DNA of 64,000 bases from Bradyrhizobium sp. CCBAU 53421 (GTDB lineage Bacteria; Pseudomonadota; Alphaproteobacteria; Rhizobiales; Xanthobacteraceae), in contig NZ_CP030047.1 of assembly GCF_015291625.1 (NCBI RefSeq), forward strand, positions 6,200,001 through 6,264,000. The letters run 5' to 3'. The translations under genes were made by a program, and so were the position numbers. The notes beneath the pieces were generated by a model. That model did not search any database, had not been told where the DNA came from, and saw only the letters and a program-made list of their open reading frames with translations. This document shows positions 1 to 10,657 of the stretch, piece after piece. Position 1 is the stretch's first letter. The number at the start of each line of letters is the position of its first letter.

Positions 1-181
1 CACGCGACAACGTGATGAAGCAGGCCGCCAGCCTGAAGGACTTTGCGCCGAAGATGATCCCAGGATCAACACCAGCACGACGGACTTCCGTCCGATCGAA
101 CAGTCGCAGCTGATGCGGTTCGAAGGCGAGAGCTGGAAGCTGTTCGGCAACATCATCACCGGCGAGGTCGGCAGCGAATAG
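1..181 (+). pseudogene. C-terminal remnant of a branched-chain-amino-acid-type ABC substrate-binding protein, frameshifted
   Basis: The first 60 bases read in frame 3 as RDNVMKQAASLKDFAPKMI, then the reading frame must move to frame 2 to continue as NTSTTDFRPIEQSQLMRFEG and on to GEVGSE and a TAG stop at 179-181. Both halves match the C-terminus of periplasmic Leu/Ile/Val-type (Peripla_BP_6) binding proteins. The break lies at about 58-66, where a few bases of the expected PGI-NIN segment seem to be missing. The start lies outside the window, so it cannot be told whether this is a true pseudogene or a sequencing error. No transporter partner follows on this strand. Confidence 0.6.
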
Positions 182-295
182 GGCCGCTCTGCTGTGCCCT
201 CTATTCAATGAGATGTGGGACGAGACGCAAAGCTGGGGCAATTCGTGTCGCGAGAGCGCGCAAGTATGTCTCACAGACCGTGCAACAAACTCGAT

Positions 296-417
296 GTCGT
301 CCCTGCGAAAGCAGGGAGCCATAACCACAAATAGTCGTTATTGCGCAACGCCGGAACGACGGGTCCCCATCACAACACCCGCCGCGGAGTATGGGTCCCT
401 GCTTTCGCAGGGACGAC
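296..417. repeat. Palindromic intergenic repeat, family A
   Basis: The left arm GTCGTCCCTGCGAAAGCAGG and the right arm CCTGCTTTCGCAGGGACGAC are inverted copies separated by about 80 bases. A second copy of the family lies at 33829-33932 and is split there by an IS110-type element. It lies between the binding-protein remnant and the phosphatase gene, so it could act as an mRNA-end hairpin, but this is inference. Confidence 0.8.
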
Positions 418-467
418 ACCGAACAAGCTGTTCGACGGCTGGATCAGAGCTCGCGCACTCCCCGCCT

Positions 468-1301
468 CTACCCGGCCGGCGTCAGGATCGCCTGCTGTGC
501 CGCGTGCCAGCTCGCCTCGTCGGGCGCGCAGAGCAGGCCCCCGGTCAGGTTGACCGGCTTATAGGGCGATCCGTCGAAATGCGCGCTGTAGCCGCCGGCC
601 TCGCGATGCAACAGCCAGCCCGCGGCGTGATCCCACGGCATCAGCTTGTTGTAGAACAACAGATGGCAATGGCCGGACGCTGCCATCCGATACTCATGCG
701 CGGCGCATCGGAGCCAGGCGCTGGCGCCGAGCTTGGACAGATTGCCGTCGACAATTCCGCGCAGTGGCTCCGGCAGAAAGTTGACGCCAACCACCGCATC
801 CATCTGCTTGACCGGCACCGCCGCGGCCACCTTCAAATCATGCCGCCTGCCGTCCGGCATCTCGAGCCACGCGCCCTCGCCGCGCAGCGCGAACGCGGTG
901 TCGTTGCTGACGGGATCATGGATCGCACCGAATACGATCTCGCCGCGCACGGTAGCGGCCACCATGGTGCCGAACAGCGGCAGGCTCGAGGTGAAGTTTC
1001 TCGTGCCGTCGATCGGGTCGATGATGAAGGCGAGCTCCGCGGTTCCGATTTGACCGACCGCGGCCGGATCCCACGCCGTGGCCTCCTCGCCGATGATCAC
1101 GGCATTCGGAAACGCCCGGAGCAGCGCAGCCGAGATCGCCTGCTCGGCAAGCTCATCGGCTTCGGTCACGACGTCGAACGCCGATGTCTTGGTGCGGACC
1201 TCGATCTCCCGCACGCGGCGGAACCGCGGCATGATCTCGGTGCGCCCGACCTCGGCGAGGATGTTTCCGATGTTCAGCGCATCGGCATGGGACAGTTTCA
1301 C
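468..1301 (-). CDS. Inositol-monophosphatase-family phosphatase
   Basis: This 277-residue protein has the metal-binding signatures of the Mg-dependent, Li-sensitive phosphatase family: GEE at residues 71-73, DPIDGT at 95-100 and a C-terminal PWDHAAG motif. The length is usual for the family. Members hydrolyse inositol phosphates, histidinol phosphate or PAPS, and the sequence does not decide between them. It lies 57 bases downstream of gguB on the same strand, so it may be the last gene of the sugar-uptake operon and act on an imported sugar or polyol phosphate. That link is inference. Confidence 0.88.
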   Translation of the reverse strand: MKLSHADALNIGNILAEVGRTEIMPRFRRVREIEVRTKTSAFDVVTEADELAEQAISAALLRAFPNAVIIGEEATAWDPAAVGQIGTAELAFIIDPIDGTRNFTSSLPLFGTMVAATVRGEIVFGAIHDPVSNDTAFALRGEGAWLEMPDGRRHDLKVAAAVPVKQMDAVVGVNFLPEPLRGIVDGNLSKLGASAWLRCAAHEYRMAASGHCHLLFYNKLMPWDHAAGWLLHREAGGYSAHFDGSPYKPVNLTGGLLCAPDEASWHAAQQAILTPAG

Positions 1302-1358
1302 GAGGCATTCTCCTGCGTTGCGCCGGCATCCTATCGCAGGATCATGACTGGGCGGCAG

Positions 1359-2549
1359 TCATCGTCGCTGGTTGTAGACATCGATGCATACGGCGCCCAG
1401 CAGGACGAGGCCCTTGATCACCTGCTGGTAATCGATGCCGATGCCGAGGATCGACATGCCGTTGTTCATCACGCCCATGATCATGGCGCCTACCACAGCG
1501 CCGCCGACCCGGCCGACGCCGCCATAGGCCGAGGCGCCGCCGATGAAGCAGGCGGCGATCACGTCGAGCTCGAAGCCGAGGCCGGCCTTCGGCGTCGCGG
1601 TGTTGAGGCGGGCAGCGAACACCAGCCCGGCGAGCGCGGCCAGCACGCCCATGTTGACGAAGGTGAAGAAGGTCAGCCGTTCGGTCTTGACGCCCGAGAG
1701 CTTCGCCGCCTTGGCGTTGCCGCCGACCGCATAGATCTGCCGGCCGATCACGGTCCGCCGCGTCACAAAACCGTAGAGCGCGATCAGCACCGTCATGATG
1801 ACGAGCACGTTGGGCAGGCCGCGATGCGAGGCGATCAGATAGGTGAAATAGAGCACCGCGCCCGCCAGCGCGATGCTCTTGACGATGAAGAATGCGTAGG
1901 GCTCGACGTCGATGCCATGGGCCTGCTCGCGCGCCCGGCCCTTGGCGCTCGCGAGCACCAGCGCGAACGCCAGCACGACACCGATCAACAGCGAGGTCGG
2001 ATAGAGCGTGCCGGCGCTCGGAAACAGCTCGGGGATGAAGCCCGACGACAGCTTCTGGAAGGTCGGCGGAAACGGCCCGACCGACCGGCCCTGCAGCACC
2101 GCAAGCGCAAGGCCCTTGAACACCAGCATGCCCGCCAGCGTCACGATGAAGGACGGAATCTTGAAATAGGCGATCCAGTAGCCCTGTGCCGCGCCGATCG
2201 CGGCACCGATCACGAGACAGATGATGAAGGCAATCGGGTAGTCGACATGGTAGGTCACCATCAGCACCGCCGCGACCGCGCCGACGAATCCGGCGACCGA
2301 GCCGACTGAAAGGTCGATATGTCCGGTGACGATCACCAGCAGCATGCCGAGCGCCATGATCACGATGTAGCTGTTCTGTAGCACGAGATTGGTGAGGTTG
2401 ACCGGCTGCAACAGCGTGCCGTCGGTCACGATCTCGAAGAACAGCATGATCGCGAGCAGCGACAACAGCATGCCGTAGTTGCGCAGATTGTTCTTGATGA
2501 AGCCGGAATGCTTGGGGGTCTCGGGAAGTGACACCGTCTTGTCGGTCAT
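1359..2549 (-). CDS. gguB: Multiple-monosaccharide ABC transporter permease GguB
   Basis: This 396-residue inner-membrane protein of the RbsC/XylH family has many hydrophobic segments and the family motif GHIDLSVGSVAGF near residue 95. A charged insert around residues 200-215 (KGRAREQAHG) is typical of the longer xylose/multi-sugar permeases. Its start overlaps the end of gguA by 4 bases (ATGA), showing translational coupling. With GguA and ChvE it forms a complete importer. In Agrobacterium this family takes up several aldoses, and ChvE also feeds virulence sensing. Confidence 0.92.
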   Translation of the reverse strand: MTDKTVSLPETPKHSGFIKNNLRNYGMLLSLLAIMLFFEIVTDGTLLQPVNLTNLVLQNSYIVIMALGMLLVIVTGHIDLSVGSVAGFVGAVAAVLMVTYHVDYPIAFIICLVIGAAIGAAQGYWIAYFKIPSFIVTLAGMLVFKGLALAVLQGRSVGPFPPTFQKLSSGFIPELFPSAGTLYPTSLLIGVVLAFALVLASAKGRAREQAHGIDVEPYAFFIVKSIALAGAVLYFTYLIASHRGLPNVLVIMTVLIALYGFVTRRTVIGRQIYAVGGNAKAAKLSGVKTERLTFFTFVNMGVLAALAGLVFAARLNTATPKAGLGFELDVIAACFIGGASAYGGVGRVGGAVVGAMIMGVMNNGMSILGIGIDYQQVIKGLVLLGAVCIDVYNQRR

Positions 2550-4126
2550 TGTGCTCCGCCTCCCGCCCGCGCCTCACCGGCAAGCGCGCCGTTTCCGGAC
2601 ATCCTGACATTGCGCATGATGGCGCGCATGATCTTCTCCTGCGTCGCGTCGCCTTTCGCGAACTCGCCGACGAAGGCGCCGTCATTCATCACGCAGATCC
2701 GATCGCAGATGCCGAGCAATTCCGGCATTTCCGACGAGATCACCACGACGCCCTTGCCGGCCTCCGCGAGCTCGTTGATGATACAATAGATCTCGTATTT
2801 TGCCCCGACGTCGATGCCGCGGGTCGGCTCGTCGAGCAGCAGCACCTGCGGGTCGGTCATCAGCCATTTCGACAGCACCACCTTCTGCTGGTTTCCGCCC
2901 GAGAGCTGCCCGACCTCCTGATAGACGTCGGAACAGCGGATCCGCATCCGGCTGCGGTAATCGCTCGCGGCCTTCAGCTCGACCACATCGTCGATCACGC
3001 CGCGATCAGCCACCTGGCGAAGGCTCGCCAGCGTCACGTTCTTGCGGACGTCGTCGGCGAGGATCAATCCGAGCTGCTTGCGGTCCTCGGTGACATAGGC
3101 GAGGCCGGCATGGATCGCAGCCGGCACGCTGGTGAGGTTCGCCTCGCGTCCGTCGAGGCTGATGCTGCCCGTGATGTTGTAGCCCCAGGCCCTGCCGAAC
3201 AAGCTCATGGCGAACTCGGTGCGGCCGGCGCCCATCAGACCGGCGATGCCGACCACCTCGCCGCGGCGCACCCCGAAATCGACATTCTTGATCACCTGCC
3301 GGGCGGTGTGCAGCGGGTGAAACACCGACCAGTTCTGCACCGTCATCACGGGATCGCCGATCGCGACGCTCCGCTCGGGGAAGCGATGCGCGAGATCGCG
3401 GTTGACCATGCTGCGGATGATCCGGTCCTCGTCGACCTGCTCCGTCCGGCAATCGAGGCTGTCGACGGTGCGGCCGTCGCGCAGCACCGTGATCCGGTCG
3501 GCAACGCGCGCGACCTCGTTCAGCTTGTGCGAGATCAGGATCGAGGCGATGCCCTGCTCGCGGAAGGTCACCAGCCGGTCCAGCAGCGCGGCACTGTCGG
3601 ACTCGTTGAGGCTCGCGGTCGGCTCGTCCAGGATCAGGAGGCGCACCTTCTTCGACAGCGCCTTGGCGATCTCGACCAGCTGCTGCTTGCCGACGCCGAG
3701 ATCGGTGATCAGGGTATCAGGCGATTCCCGCAGGCCGACCTGTGCCAGCAGCTCCGCCGTCCGCCGGTACACCGCATTGCGGTCCACCACCCCGAACCGC
3801 GACGGCGCGCGCGACAGGAAGATGTTCTCGGCGATCGACATCAGCGGGATCAGCGCCAGCTCCTGGTGGATGATGATGATCCCCAGCGCCTCGGAGTCAT
3901 TGATATCGCGGAACCGACGCTCCTCGCCGTCGAACAGGATCGACCCTTCATAGCTGCCGGCGGGATACACCCCGCTCAGCACCTTCATCAGGGTCGACTT
4001 GCCCGCACCGTTCTCGCCGACCAGCGCGTGGATCTGCCCGGCTTCCACGGTGAAACTGACGTCGCGCAAGGCCTGCACGCCGGCAAAGCTCTTGCTGACG
4101 CCACGCATCTCAAGCATCGCCGTCAT
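2546..4126 (-). CDS. gguA: Multiple-monosaccharide ABC transporter ATPase GguA
   Basis: This 526-residue protein holds two fused nucleotide-binding domains, as in MglA/XylG. The first Walker A is GENGAGKST at residues 37-45. The second half has the usual degenerate GLMGAGRTEF and a signature LSGGNQQKV followed by LLLDEPTRGIDVG. It energises sugar import through GguB. It starts 56 bases after the chvE stop and overlaps gguB by 4 bases, so the three genes form one operon in the order chvE-gguA-gguB. Confidence 0.94.
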   Translation of the reverse strand: MTAMLEMRGVSKSFAGVQALRDVSFTVEAGQIHALVGENGAGKSTLMKVLSGVYPAGSYEGSILFDGEERRFRDINDSEALGIIIIHQELALIPLMSIAENIFLSRAPSRFGVVDRNAVYRRTAELLAQVGLRESPDTLITDLGVGKQQLVEIAKALSKKVRLLILDEPTASLNESDSAALLDRLVTFREQGIASILISHKLNEVARVADRITVLRDGRTVDSLDCRTEQVDEDRIIRSMVNRDLAHRFPERSVAIGDPVMTVQNWSVFHPLHTARQVIKNVDFGVRRGEVVGIAGLMGAGRTEFAMSLFGRAWGYNITGSISLDGREANLTSVPAAIHAGLAYVTEDRKQLGLILADDVRKNVTLASLRQVADRGVIDDVVELKAASDYRSRMRIRCSDVYQEVGQLSGGNQQKVVLSKWLMTDPQVLLLDEPTRGIDVGAKYEIYCIINELAEAGKGVVVISSEMPELLGICDRICVMNDGAFVGEFAKGDATQEKIMRAIMRNVRMSGNGALAGEARAGGGAQ

Positions 4127-4182
4127 CGCATCACGTCCCGCAACGTCACTCGTCCTCGGCGCTATCAGCCCCGCTCGCCGCC

Positions 4183-5250
4183 TTAGTCGAATTGCGAGCG
4201 CTTGTAGTAGCCGCTGTCAATCAGGACTTTCTCCCAATTGGTCTTGTCCACCACCACCGGCTTGAGCAGATAGGACGGAACCACCTTGACGCCGTTGTTG
4301 TAGGTCTTGGTGTCGTTGACGGTGACCTCCTTCTTGCTCAGCACGGCATCGACCATGTCGGCCGTGACCTTGGCAAGATCGCGGGTGTCCTTGAAGATGG
4401 TCGAGTATTGCTCGCCGCGCAGCATCGCCTTGATCGAGGGCACCTCGGCGTCCTGGCCGCTGATATACGGCATCGGCTGGTCCTTGCTGCCGTAGCCGAC
4501 ACCCTTCAGCGAGGAGATGATGCCGATCGACAGGCCGTCGTAAGGCGACAGCACGGCATCGACACGCTTCTTGCCGTAGAAGGCGCTGAGCAGATTATCC
4601 ATGCGGGCCTGTGCGGTCGCGCCGTCCCAGCGCAAGGTGGCGACCTTGTCCATGCCCATCTGGCCGCTGCCGACCACCAGCTTGCCGCTGTCGATATAGG
4701 GCTTCAGCACCGACATCGCCCCGTCGTAGAAGAAATAGGCGTTGTTGTCGTCGGGCGAGCCGCCGAACAGCTCGATGTTGAAAGGCCCCTTGCCGTCCTT
4801 CAGCCCGAGCGCATTCACGATCGAGCTCGCCTGCAGCACGCCGACCTGGAAATTGTCGAAGGTCGCGTAATAGTCGACATTCGGCGTGGCCCGGATCAGG
4901 CGGTCGTAGGCGATCACCGTGATGCCCTGCGCCTTGGCCTGCTTCAGCGCGTCGGACAGCGTGGTGCCGTCGATCGCCGCGATGACCAGCACCTTGGCGC
5001 CCTTGGTCACCATATTCTCGACCTGGGAGAGCTGGTTCGGGATGTCGTCGTCGGCATATTGCAGGTCGGCGCCGTAACCGCGCTCCTTCAGCACCTTGAC
5101 CATGTTGTTGCCGTCGTCGATCCAGCGGGCCGAGGATTTGGTCGGCATCGCGATGCCGATGGTCGGTTTGCTTTGGGCGAACGCATCCGGTGCGGCCGTG
5201 GCGAGACCTGCCAACGCCAGTGCGATCAACGAGACCTTCAATTTGAACAT
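4183..5250 (-). CDS. chvE: Periplasmic sugar-binding protein ChvE
   Basis: This 355-residue protein begins with a signal peptide ([17 protein letters not shown], cleavage near residue 25, AFAQS). It then follows the ChvE type of Peripla_BP_4 domain, with [20 protein letters not shown] and the hinge segment [15 protein letters not shown]. It binds monosaccharides in the periplasm and delivers them to GguAB. It is the first gene of the operon, so control is expected in the gene-free 5251-5862 stretch upstream, which holds two AT-rich palindromes. No virulence or LysR gene lies nearby. Confidence 0.93.
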   Translation of the reverse strand: MFKLKVSLIALALAGLATAAPDAFAQSKPTIGIAMPTKSSARWIDDGNNMVKVLKERGYGADLQYADDDIPNQLSQVENMVTKGAKVLVIAAIDGTTLSDALKQAKAQGITVIAYDRLIRATPNVDYYATFDNFQVGVLQASSIVNALGLKDGKGPFNIELFGGSPDDNNAYFFYDGAMSVLKPYIDSGKLVVGSGQMGMDKVATLRWDGATAQARMDNLLSAFYGKKRVDAVLSPYDGLSIGIISSLKGVGYGSKDQPMPYISGQDAEVPSIKAMLRGEQYSTIFKDTRDLAKVTADMVDAVLSKKEVTVNDTKTYNNGVKVVPSYLLKPVVVDKTNWEKVLIDSGYYKRSQFD

Positions 5251-5510
5251 GCTTCGCTCCCTTGGGTTTTTTGAGTTGAGGGTACCGTTGCCGTGGACCG
5301 CGTCAATCGACGGCTGTCATTCGTGCGCTGGCCGCAGATCTACGGCGATGTCGGATCGGCGCCGGGGCCGTCACGAACCGAAATCGCGGAATGTCGATTG
5401 AACCCGCCAACTGCGTCCATGCTCACTCCGCCCGGTCAGCCATGTCGATCCTGCAATATCGGGCTCACCCGCGAGCCATGTCGTGGGACGAACGGGGTCT
5501 CGGAATGACG
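5251..5510. other. Gene-free leader upstream of chvE
   Basis: No convincing coding sequence was seen here on either strand; the short open frames have no ribosome site or family resemblance. A purine-rich stretch just before the chvE start (GGGAGCGAAGC read on the minus strand) supplies the ribosome-binding site. The chvE promoter must lie here or in the duplicated block that follows, but no clear -35/-10 pair could be picked. Confidence 0.4.
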
Positions 5511-5646
5511 TGGAGGACCATAAGGCGCCTGTCTCCCCGAACTGTTGGCGAGCGCCGGCGCCCAGAACTTTTGGTGGTGCGATACCGCCTCAAGCAACCT
5601 TTGGTGGATGCCACCTCTCCTATCCGGACGCAAGCACCGACCGACC

Positions 5647-5670
5647 ATTTATTTAGATATCCAAATAAAT
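5647..5670. promoter_or_regulatory. AT-rich 24-bp palindrome, candidate operator 1
   Basis: ATTTATTT and AAATAAAT flank a GATATC core, giving a 24-bp palindrome with a single mismatched pair. It closes tandem unit 1. Palindromes of this kind fit a dimeric repressor (ROK or LacI type are common for sugar importers), or a hairpin at an RNA end. The role is inferred. Confidence 0.45.
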
Positions 5671-5805
5671 AGGACGAGGACATGGAGGGTCACGAGGCGC
5701 TATCTCCCGAAACCGTTGGCAAACCTCACCATTCTCTAGGTGCGGCACTGCTAATGGCAACCATTGGTGGGATTGTGCCCCTACTATGCTAAGGAGGCAA
5801 GCGCC

Positions 5806-5829
5806 ATTTATTTAACCTACCGAATAAAT
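5806..5829. promoter_or_regulatory. AT-rich palindrome, candidate operator 2
   Basis: ATTTATT and AATAAAT are separated by about 10 bases at the end of tandem unit 2. The centre lies about 160 bp from the first palindrome, close to an integral number of helical turns. This would suit looping by one repressor, but the spacing is also simply the unit length of the duplication. Confidence 0.4.
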
Positions 5830-5862
5830 TAATCCGAAGATGCCGGCCGGCGACAGCGACCT

Positions 5863-6579
5863 TCAGGCGTCGATCTCAGAGAGATCGTCAACAACAAGCA
5901 ACGCTCCGGCGAAATCGTCGTCGCTGAAATAGGCGCTGCGGGTAATGACCACGGGGATGCCCGCCTGCGCGGCGGCGGCGAGGCCGTTGCCGGAATCCTC
6001 GACCGCGATGCAATCCGCAGGTCCAAGTCCGAGCCGCGCCAGGACCTCGACATAGACGTCCGGAGCCGGCTTCTTCCGCGGCACGTCGTCGCCGGCGACG
6101 ATCGCCTCGAACAGATCGGCCCAGTCCAGCCCCAAGGCGACCGACAGCAGCGCATCGATATTGCCGTGCGAGGTCGTCGTGGCGATCGCCAGGCGCTGGC
6201 CGCGGCTGCGCGCGCCGGCGAGCCAGGCCCGCACGCCCGGCCGTAACGGGCAGCCGCCTGCTGCGATCAGCGCAGCGTAGCGCGCGGTCTTGATCGCGTG
6301 CAGGCCAGCGATGTCGGCGAATGTCAGCATTGGGACCGCGTTGCGCTGGTCGAAGGCGCGGATGCGCTCCTTGCCGCCCGCGACCCGCAGCAGCCGCCCG
6401 TAGGTGACCTGGTCCCAGAACCAGTCGAGGCCGGCCTCGGCGAACGCCTCATTGAAGGCGCGGCGATGCACCTCCTCGGTTTCGGCGAGCGTGCCATCGA
6501 CATCGAAGATCAGGGCACGCGCGTTCGCAACGATGTCGCGCATCCCGGCGCTCCTGATGACGGCGAGCGCCTGGTTCAT
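5863..6579 (-). CDS. cbbY: HAD-family phosphatase CbbY
   Basis: This 238-residue haloacid-dehalogenase-type hydrolase has motif [18 protein letters not shown], motif II ATTTSHG and a C-terminal [14 protein letters not shown]. It has the CbbY cap ([21 protein letters not shown]). CbbY proteins dephosphorylate xylulose-1,5-bisphosphate, a Rubisco misfire product that inhibits the enzyme. Its start overlaps the cbbX stop by 4 bases, so it is the last gene of the cbb operon and is translationally coupled to the Rubisco activase. Confidence 0.92.
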   Translation of the reverse strand: MNQALAVIRSAGMRDIVANARALIFDVDGTLAETEEVHRRAFNEAFAEAGLDWFWDQVTYGRLLRVAGGKERIRAFDQRNAVPMLTFADIAGLHAIKTARYAALIAAGGCPLRPGVRAWLAGARSRGQRLAIATTTSHGNIDALLSVALGLDWADLFEAIVAGDDVPRKKPAPDVYVEVLARLGLGPADCIAVEDSGNGLAAAAQAGIPVVITRSAYFSDDDFAGALLVVDDLSEIDA

Positions 6580-7520
6580 CGTCCCTCGCCCGCCGCGCCG
6601 GCCCCTTTCGCGAACACGCGGCTGGCAAGCACGTCGCCGGCCTCGATCGACATCACGTCGTCGGCCGTGAGCGTGCGGTCGAGCTTCGCGACGATCCGGT
6701 TGGCCTGGCGCAGCCGGATGCGGTCGAGCGCGTTGCGGATCGAGCGCGCATTGGAGAACAGCGGCTGTCGCTTGCGGATGCCGATGTACCGGGTGAAGGC
6801 CTCGCGTGCTTCCGGGGAGAAACGATAATTCTGCTGCTGCAGCATCAGCTCGGCGATCCAGAGCAGTTCGCCGTCCGAATAGTCGGGGAAGTCGATGTGA
6901 TGGGCGATGCGGGAGCGGAATCCCGGATTGCTCTGGAAGAACTTCTCCATGCGATCGCCATAGCCGGCCAGGATCACCACCAGATCCTCGCGCTGCTGCT
7001 CCATGATCTGCAGCAGGATCTCGATCGCTTCCTGGCCGTAGTCGCGCTCGTTCTCGGGACGGTACAGATAATAGGCCTCGTCGATGAACAGCACGCCGCC
7101 CATCGCCTTCTTCAAGATCTCTTTCGTCTTCGGCGCGGTGTGGCCGATATATTGCCCGACGAGATCATCGCGCGTGACGCTGATGACGTGGCCGCGGCGC
7201 ACGAAGCCAAGCTTGTGCAGGATGCCGGCCATCCTGAGCGCAACCGTGGTCTTGCCGGTGCCGGGGTTGCCGGTGAACGACATGTGCAGGGTCGGAAACG
7301 TCGTCGCCAGCGCCATCTTCTGCCGGATGCGTTCGACCAGCAGCAGCGAGGCGATCTCCCGAATGCGGGTCTTCACGGGCTTGAGGCCGATCAGCTCGGA
7401 ATCGAGCTGGTCGAGCACGTCGCCGATGCCGAGGTCGGCGAATTCATGCCGGAGGTCGATGGTTGCGAGCGGCGTTTCACGGATTTGTTCTTTAATTTGT
7501 TCTTGCGCTTGGGTCATCAT
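6576..7520 (-). CDS. cbbX: Red-type Rubisco activase CbbX (AAA+ ATPase)
   Basis: This 314-residue AAA+ protein has Walker [14 protein letters not shown], Walker [13 protein letters not shown] and a sensor-like [14 protein letters not shown]. It matches CbbX, the hexameric activase that removes inhibitory sugar phosphates from red-type (form IC) Rubisco using ATP. It follows cbbS after a 107-base gap that holds a strong hairpin. It probably gets less transcript than cbbLS, which fits a catalytic chaperone. ATG codons at 7520 and 7517 are both possible starts. Confidence 0.95.
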   Translation of the reverse strand: MMTQAQEQIKEQIRETPLATIDLRHEFADLGIGDVLDQLDSELIGLKPVKTRIREIASLLLVERIRQKMALATTFPTLHMSFTGNPGTGKTTVALRMAGILHKLGFVRRGHVISVTRDDLVGQYIGHTAPKTKEILKKAMGGVLFIDEAYYLYRPENERDYGQEAIEILLQIMEQQREDLVVILAGYGDRMEKFFQSNPGFRSRIAHHIDFPDYSDGELLWIAELMLQQQNYRFSPEAREAFTRYIGIRKRQPLFSNARSIRNALDRIRLRQANRIVAKLDRTLTADDVMSIEAGDVLASRVFAKGAGAAGEGR

Positions 7521-7530
7521 CCTCTCGCTT

Positions 7531-7567
7531 CAAGAAAAGCTCCGTCGCCGCTGCGGCGACGACGGAG
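7531..7567 (-). terminator. Attenuator-like hairpin between cbbS and cbbX
   Basis: Read on the minus strand, CTCCGTC-gt-CGCCG, a CAG loop and CGGCGACGGAG form a stem of 12 mostly G-C pairs (7540-7567). CTTTTCTTG (7531-7539) follows at once. This is the form of an intrinsic terminator with a weak T-tract inside an operon. It probably lets only part of transcription pass into cbbX-cbbY or protects the cbbLS message from decay. Confidence 0.65.
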
Positions 7568-7627
7568 AAGTGCATCCGGACCAGACGGTCGAGGGAGCAA
7601 CCCGCCTGGCTTTTCAGCCGGACGCGG

Positions 7628-8053
7628 TCACAGATCGGCGTAGCGTTCGCCCTCGGCGCGCGCTGCCGCATAGGCATGGGTCGAGTAGCGCAGGTTGCGT
7701 CCAACAGCCTCTTGGCGGTCGAGCCGGAAGCCCGGCTCCTGGCGCGGCCGGTTGACGATGAAGGAGATGCGAACCGACTCCCAGCCCGGGCTGGAATCGA
7801 AGCCGGAGATCCGGATATAGCGATCGCCATAAACCCGCCGGCAATCGGCGAGCTCCTTCATGATGCCGGCCGCATCGCGCAGGTCGAACATCGGCAGGCC
7901 CCACATGTCCCAATAGGTGTTGCGGGGGTGCGGGTCGTCGGTGAACTCGATGTTCACCGCCCAGCCCTTGTCGAGGCAGTATTGCACCTGCGCGGCGATC
8001 TGCTCATCGGTGAGATCGGGCAGGAAAGAGAAGCAACCTTGGGTCACGCGCAT
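7628..8053 (-). CDS. cbbS: Ribulose-bisphosphate carboxylase small subunit, form IC
   Basis: This 141-residue protein starts MRVTQGCFSFLPDLTDEQI and contains NIEFTDDPHPRNTYWDMWGLPMFDL, both typical of the red-type small subunit, including its longer C-terminus. It caps the L8S8 Rubisco complex in the cytoplasm. It lies 12 bases after cbbL and precedes the hairpin before cbbX. Confidence 0.96.
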   Translation of the reverse strand: MRVTQGCFSFLPDLTDEQIAAQVQYCLDKGWAVNIEFTDDPHPRNTYWDMWGLPMFDLRDAAGIMKELADCRRVYGDRYIRISGFDSSPGWESVRISFIVNRPRQEPGFRLDRQEAVGRNLRYSTHAYAAARAEGERYADL

Positions 8054-8065
8054 GAGAAACTCCTG

Positions 8066-9559
<1,494 letters not shown>

Positions 9560-10642
9560 TCAGGCGGCCTGGGTCATCTTTCCAATCTGCGGGTCGAGCG
9601 CGCCGGCGCGATAGCGGCGGGCCATCTCCGGAAGGGACACCACCTTGATCCTGGCGGCATTGCCGGCGGTGCCGAATTGCTCGAAGCGGTCACGGCACAG
9701 TTCGCGCAGCGCATCCATCGCAGGCTTGAGGAATTTGCGCGGATCGAACTCGCTCTTCGACTGGACGGCGACCTTGCGGAAAGCGGCGGCCATCGCAAGC
9801 CGGCAATCGGTGTCGATGTTGACCTTGCGTACGCCGTGCTTGATGCCGCGCACGATCTCCTCGACCGGCACGCCCCAGGTCTGCGGCATCTCGCCGCCGA
9901 ACTCGTTGAACATGTCCTGCAGCGGTTGCGGCACCGAGGACGAGCCGTGCATCACCAGATGCGTGTTCGGCAGCCGCGTATGAATCTCCTCGACCACGCG
10001 CATCGCCAGGATCTCGCCGTCGGGCCGGCGCGTGAACTTGTAGGCGCCATGCGAGGTACCCATCGCGATCGCGAGCGCATCGACCTTGGTGGCACGGACA
10101 AAATCGACTGCCTGGTCCGGATCGGTGAGCAGCTGATCCTGGCTCAGCTTGCCTTCGACGCCGTGGCCATCCTCCTGCTCGCCGCCGCCATGCTCGAGCG
10201 AGCCGAGCACGCCGAGCTCGCCTTCGACCGACGCGCCGACCCAGTGCGCCATATCCACCACCCTGCGGGTGATATCGACATTGTAGTCATAGTCGGCCGC
10301 GGTCTTGGCGTCAGCCTTGAGCGAACCGTCCATCATGACGGACGTGAAGCCATAGCGGATCGCGGTGGCACATGTCGCCTCCTCGTTGCCGTGATCGAGA
10401 TGCAGGCACAGCGGGATCTGCGGATGCATCTCCTCCAGCGCATCGATCATCTTCGCCAACATGATGTCGTTGGCGTAGGACCGCGCCCCGCGCGAGGCCT
10501 GGATGATGACCGGCGCATCGCAGGCGGCGGCCGCTTCCATGATGGCGAGGCCCTGCTCCATGTTGTTGATGTTGAAGGCCGGCACGCCGTAGCCGCGTTC
10601 GGCGGCATGGTCCAGCAACTGCCTCAGTGTGATCCGCGCCAT
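9560..10642 (-). CDS. cbbA: Class II fructose-bisphosphate aldolase, Calvin-cycle type
   Basis: This 360-residue zinc-dependent aldolase has LHLDHGNEE (metal histidine), [13 protein letters not shown] and [12 protein letters not shown]. It is of the CbbA subtype ([27 protein letters not shown]). It condenses triose phosphates to fructose-1,6-bisphosphate, and in the Calvin cycle also makes sedoheptulose-1,7-bisphosphate. It sits 15 bases after cbbT. Confidence 0.95.
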   Translation of the reverse strand: MARITLRQLLDHAAERGYGVPAFNINNMEQGLAIMEAAAACDAPVIIQASRGARSYANDIMLAKMIDALEEMHPQIPLCLHLDHGNEEATCATAIRYGFTSVMMDGSLKADAKTAADYDYNVDITRRVVDMAHWVGASVEGELGVLGSLEHGGGEQEDGHGVEGKLSQDQLLTDPDQAVDFVRATKVDALAIAMGTSHGAYKFTRRPDGEILAMRVVEEIHTRLPNTHLVMHGSSSVPQPLQDMFNEFGGEMPQTWGVPVEEIVRGIKHGVRKVNIDTDCRLAMAAAFRKVAVQSKSEFDPRKFLKPAMDALRELCRDRFEQFGTAGNAARIKVVSLPEMARRYRAGALDPQIGKMTQAA

Positions 10643-10657
10643 CGTGGCGTCCTCCTT

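Larger units (their letters stand above)
5511..5836. repeat. Imperfect tandem duplication (two ~160-bp units), possible structured RNA or operator array
   Basis: Unit 1 (about 5511-5673) and unit 2 (about 5682-5836) share, in the same order, a GGAGG start, AGGCGC, a TCTCCC-GAA-GTTGGC block, one or more AAC-TTGGTGG motifs, a GCAAGC stretch and a terminal ATTTATTT...AATAAAT palindrome. In unit 1 GGCGC can pair with GCGCC across the GTTGGC block. In unit 2 the corresponding pairing is GAGG with CCTC, which is what a conserved RNA fold would look like. The block sits downstream of cbbY and upstream of chvE. It is not a repeat family seen elsewhere in this window. Confidence 0.55.

Noticed and set aside
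213..2309. 698-codon plus-strand frame over the phosphatase and gguB genes
   Set aside because: It is antisense to two well-supported genes and resembles no family.
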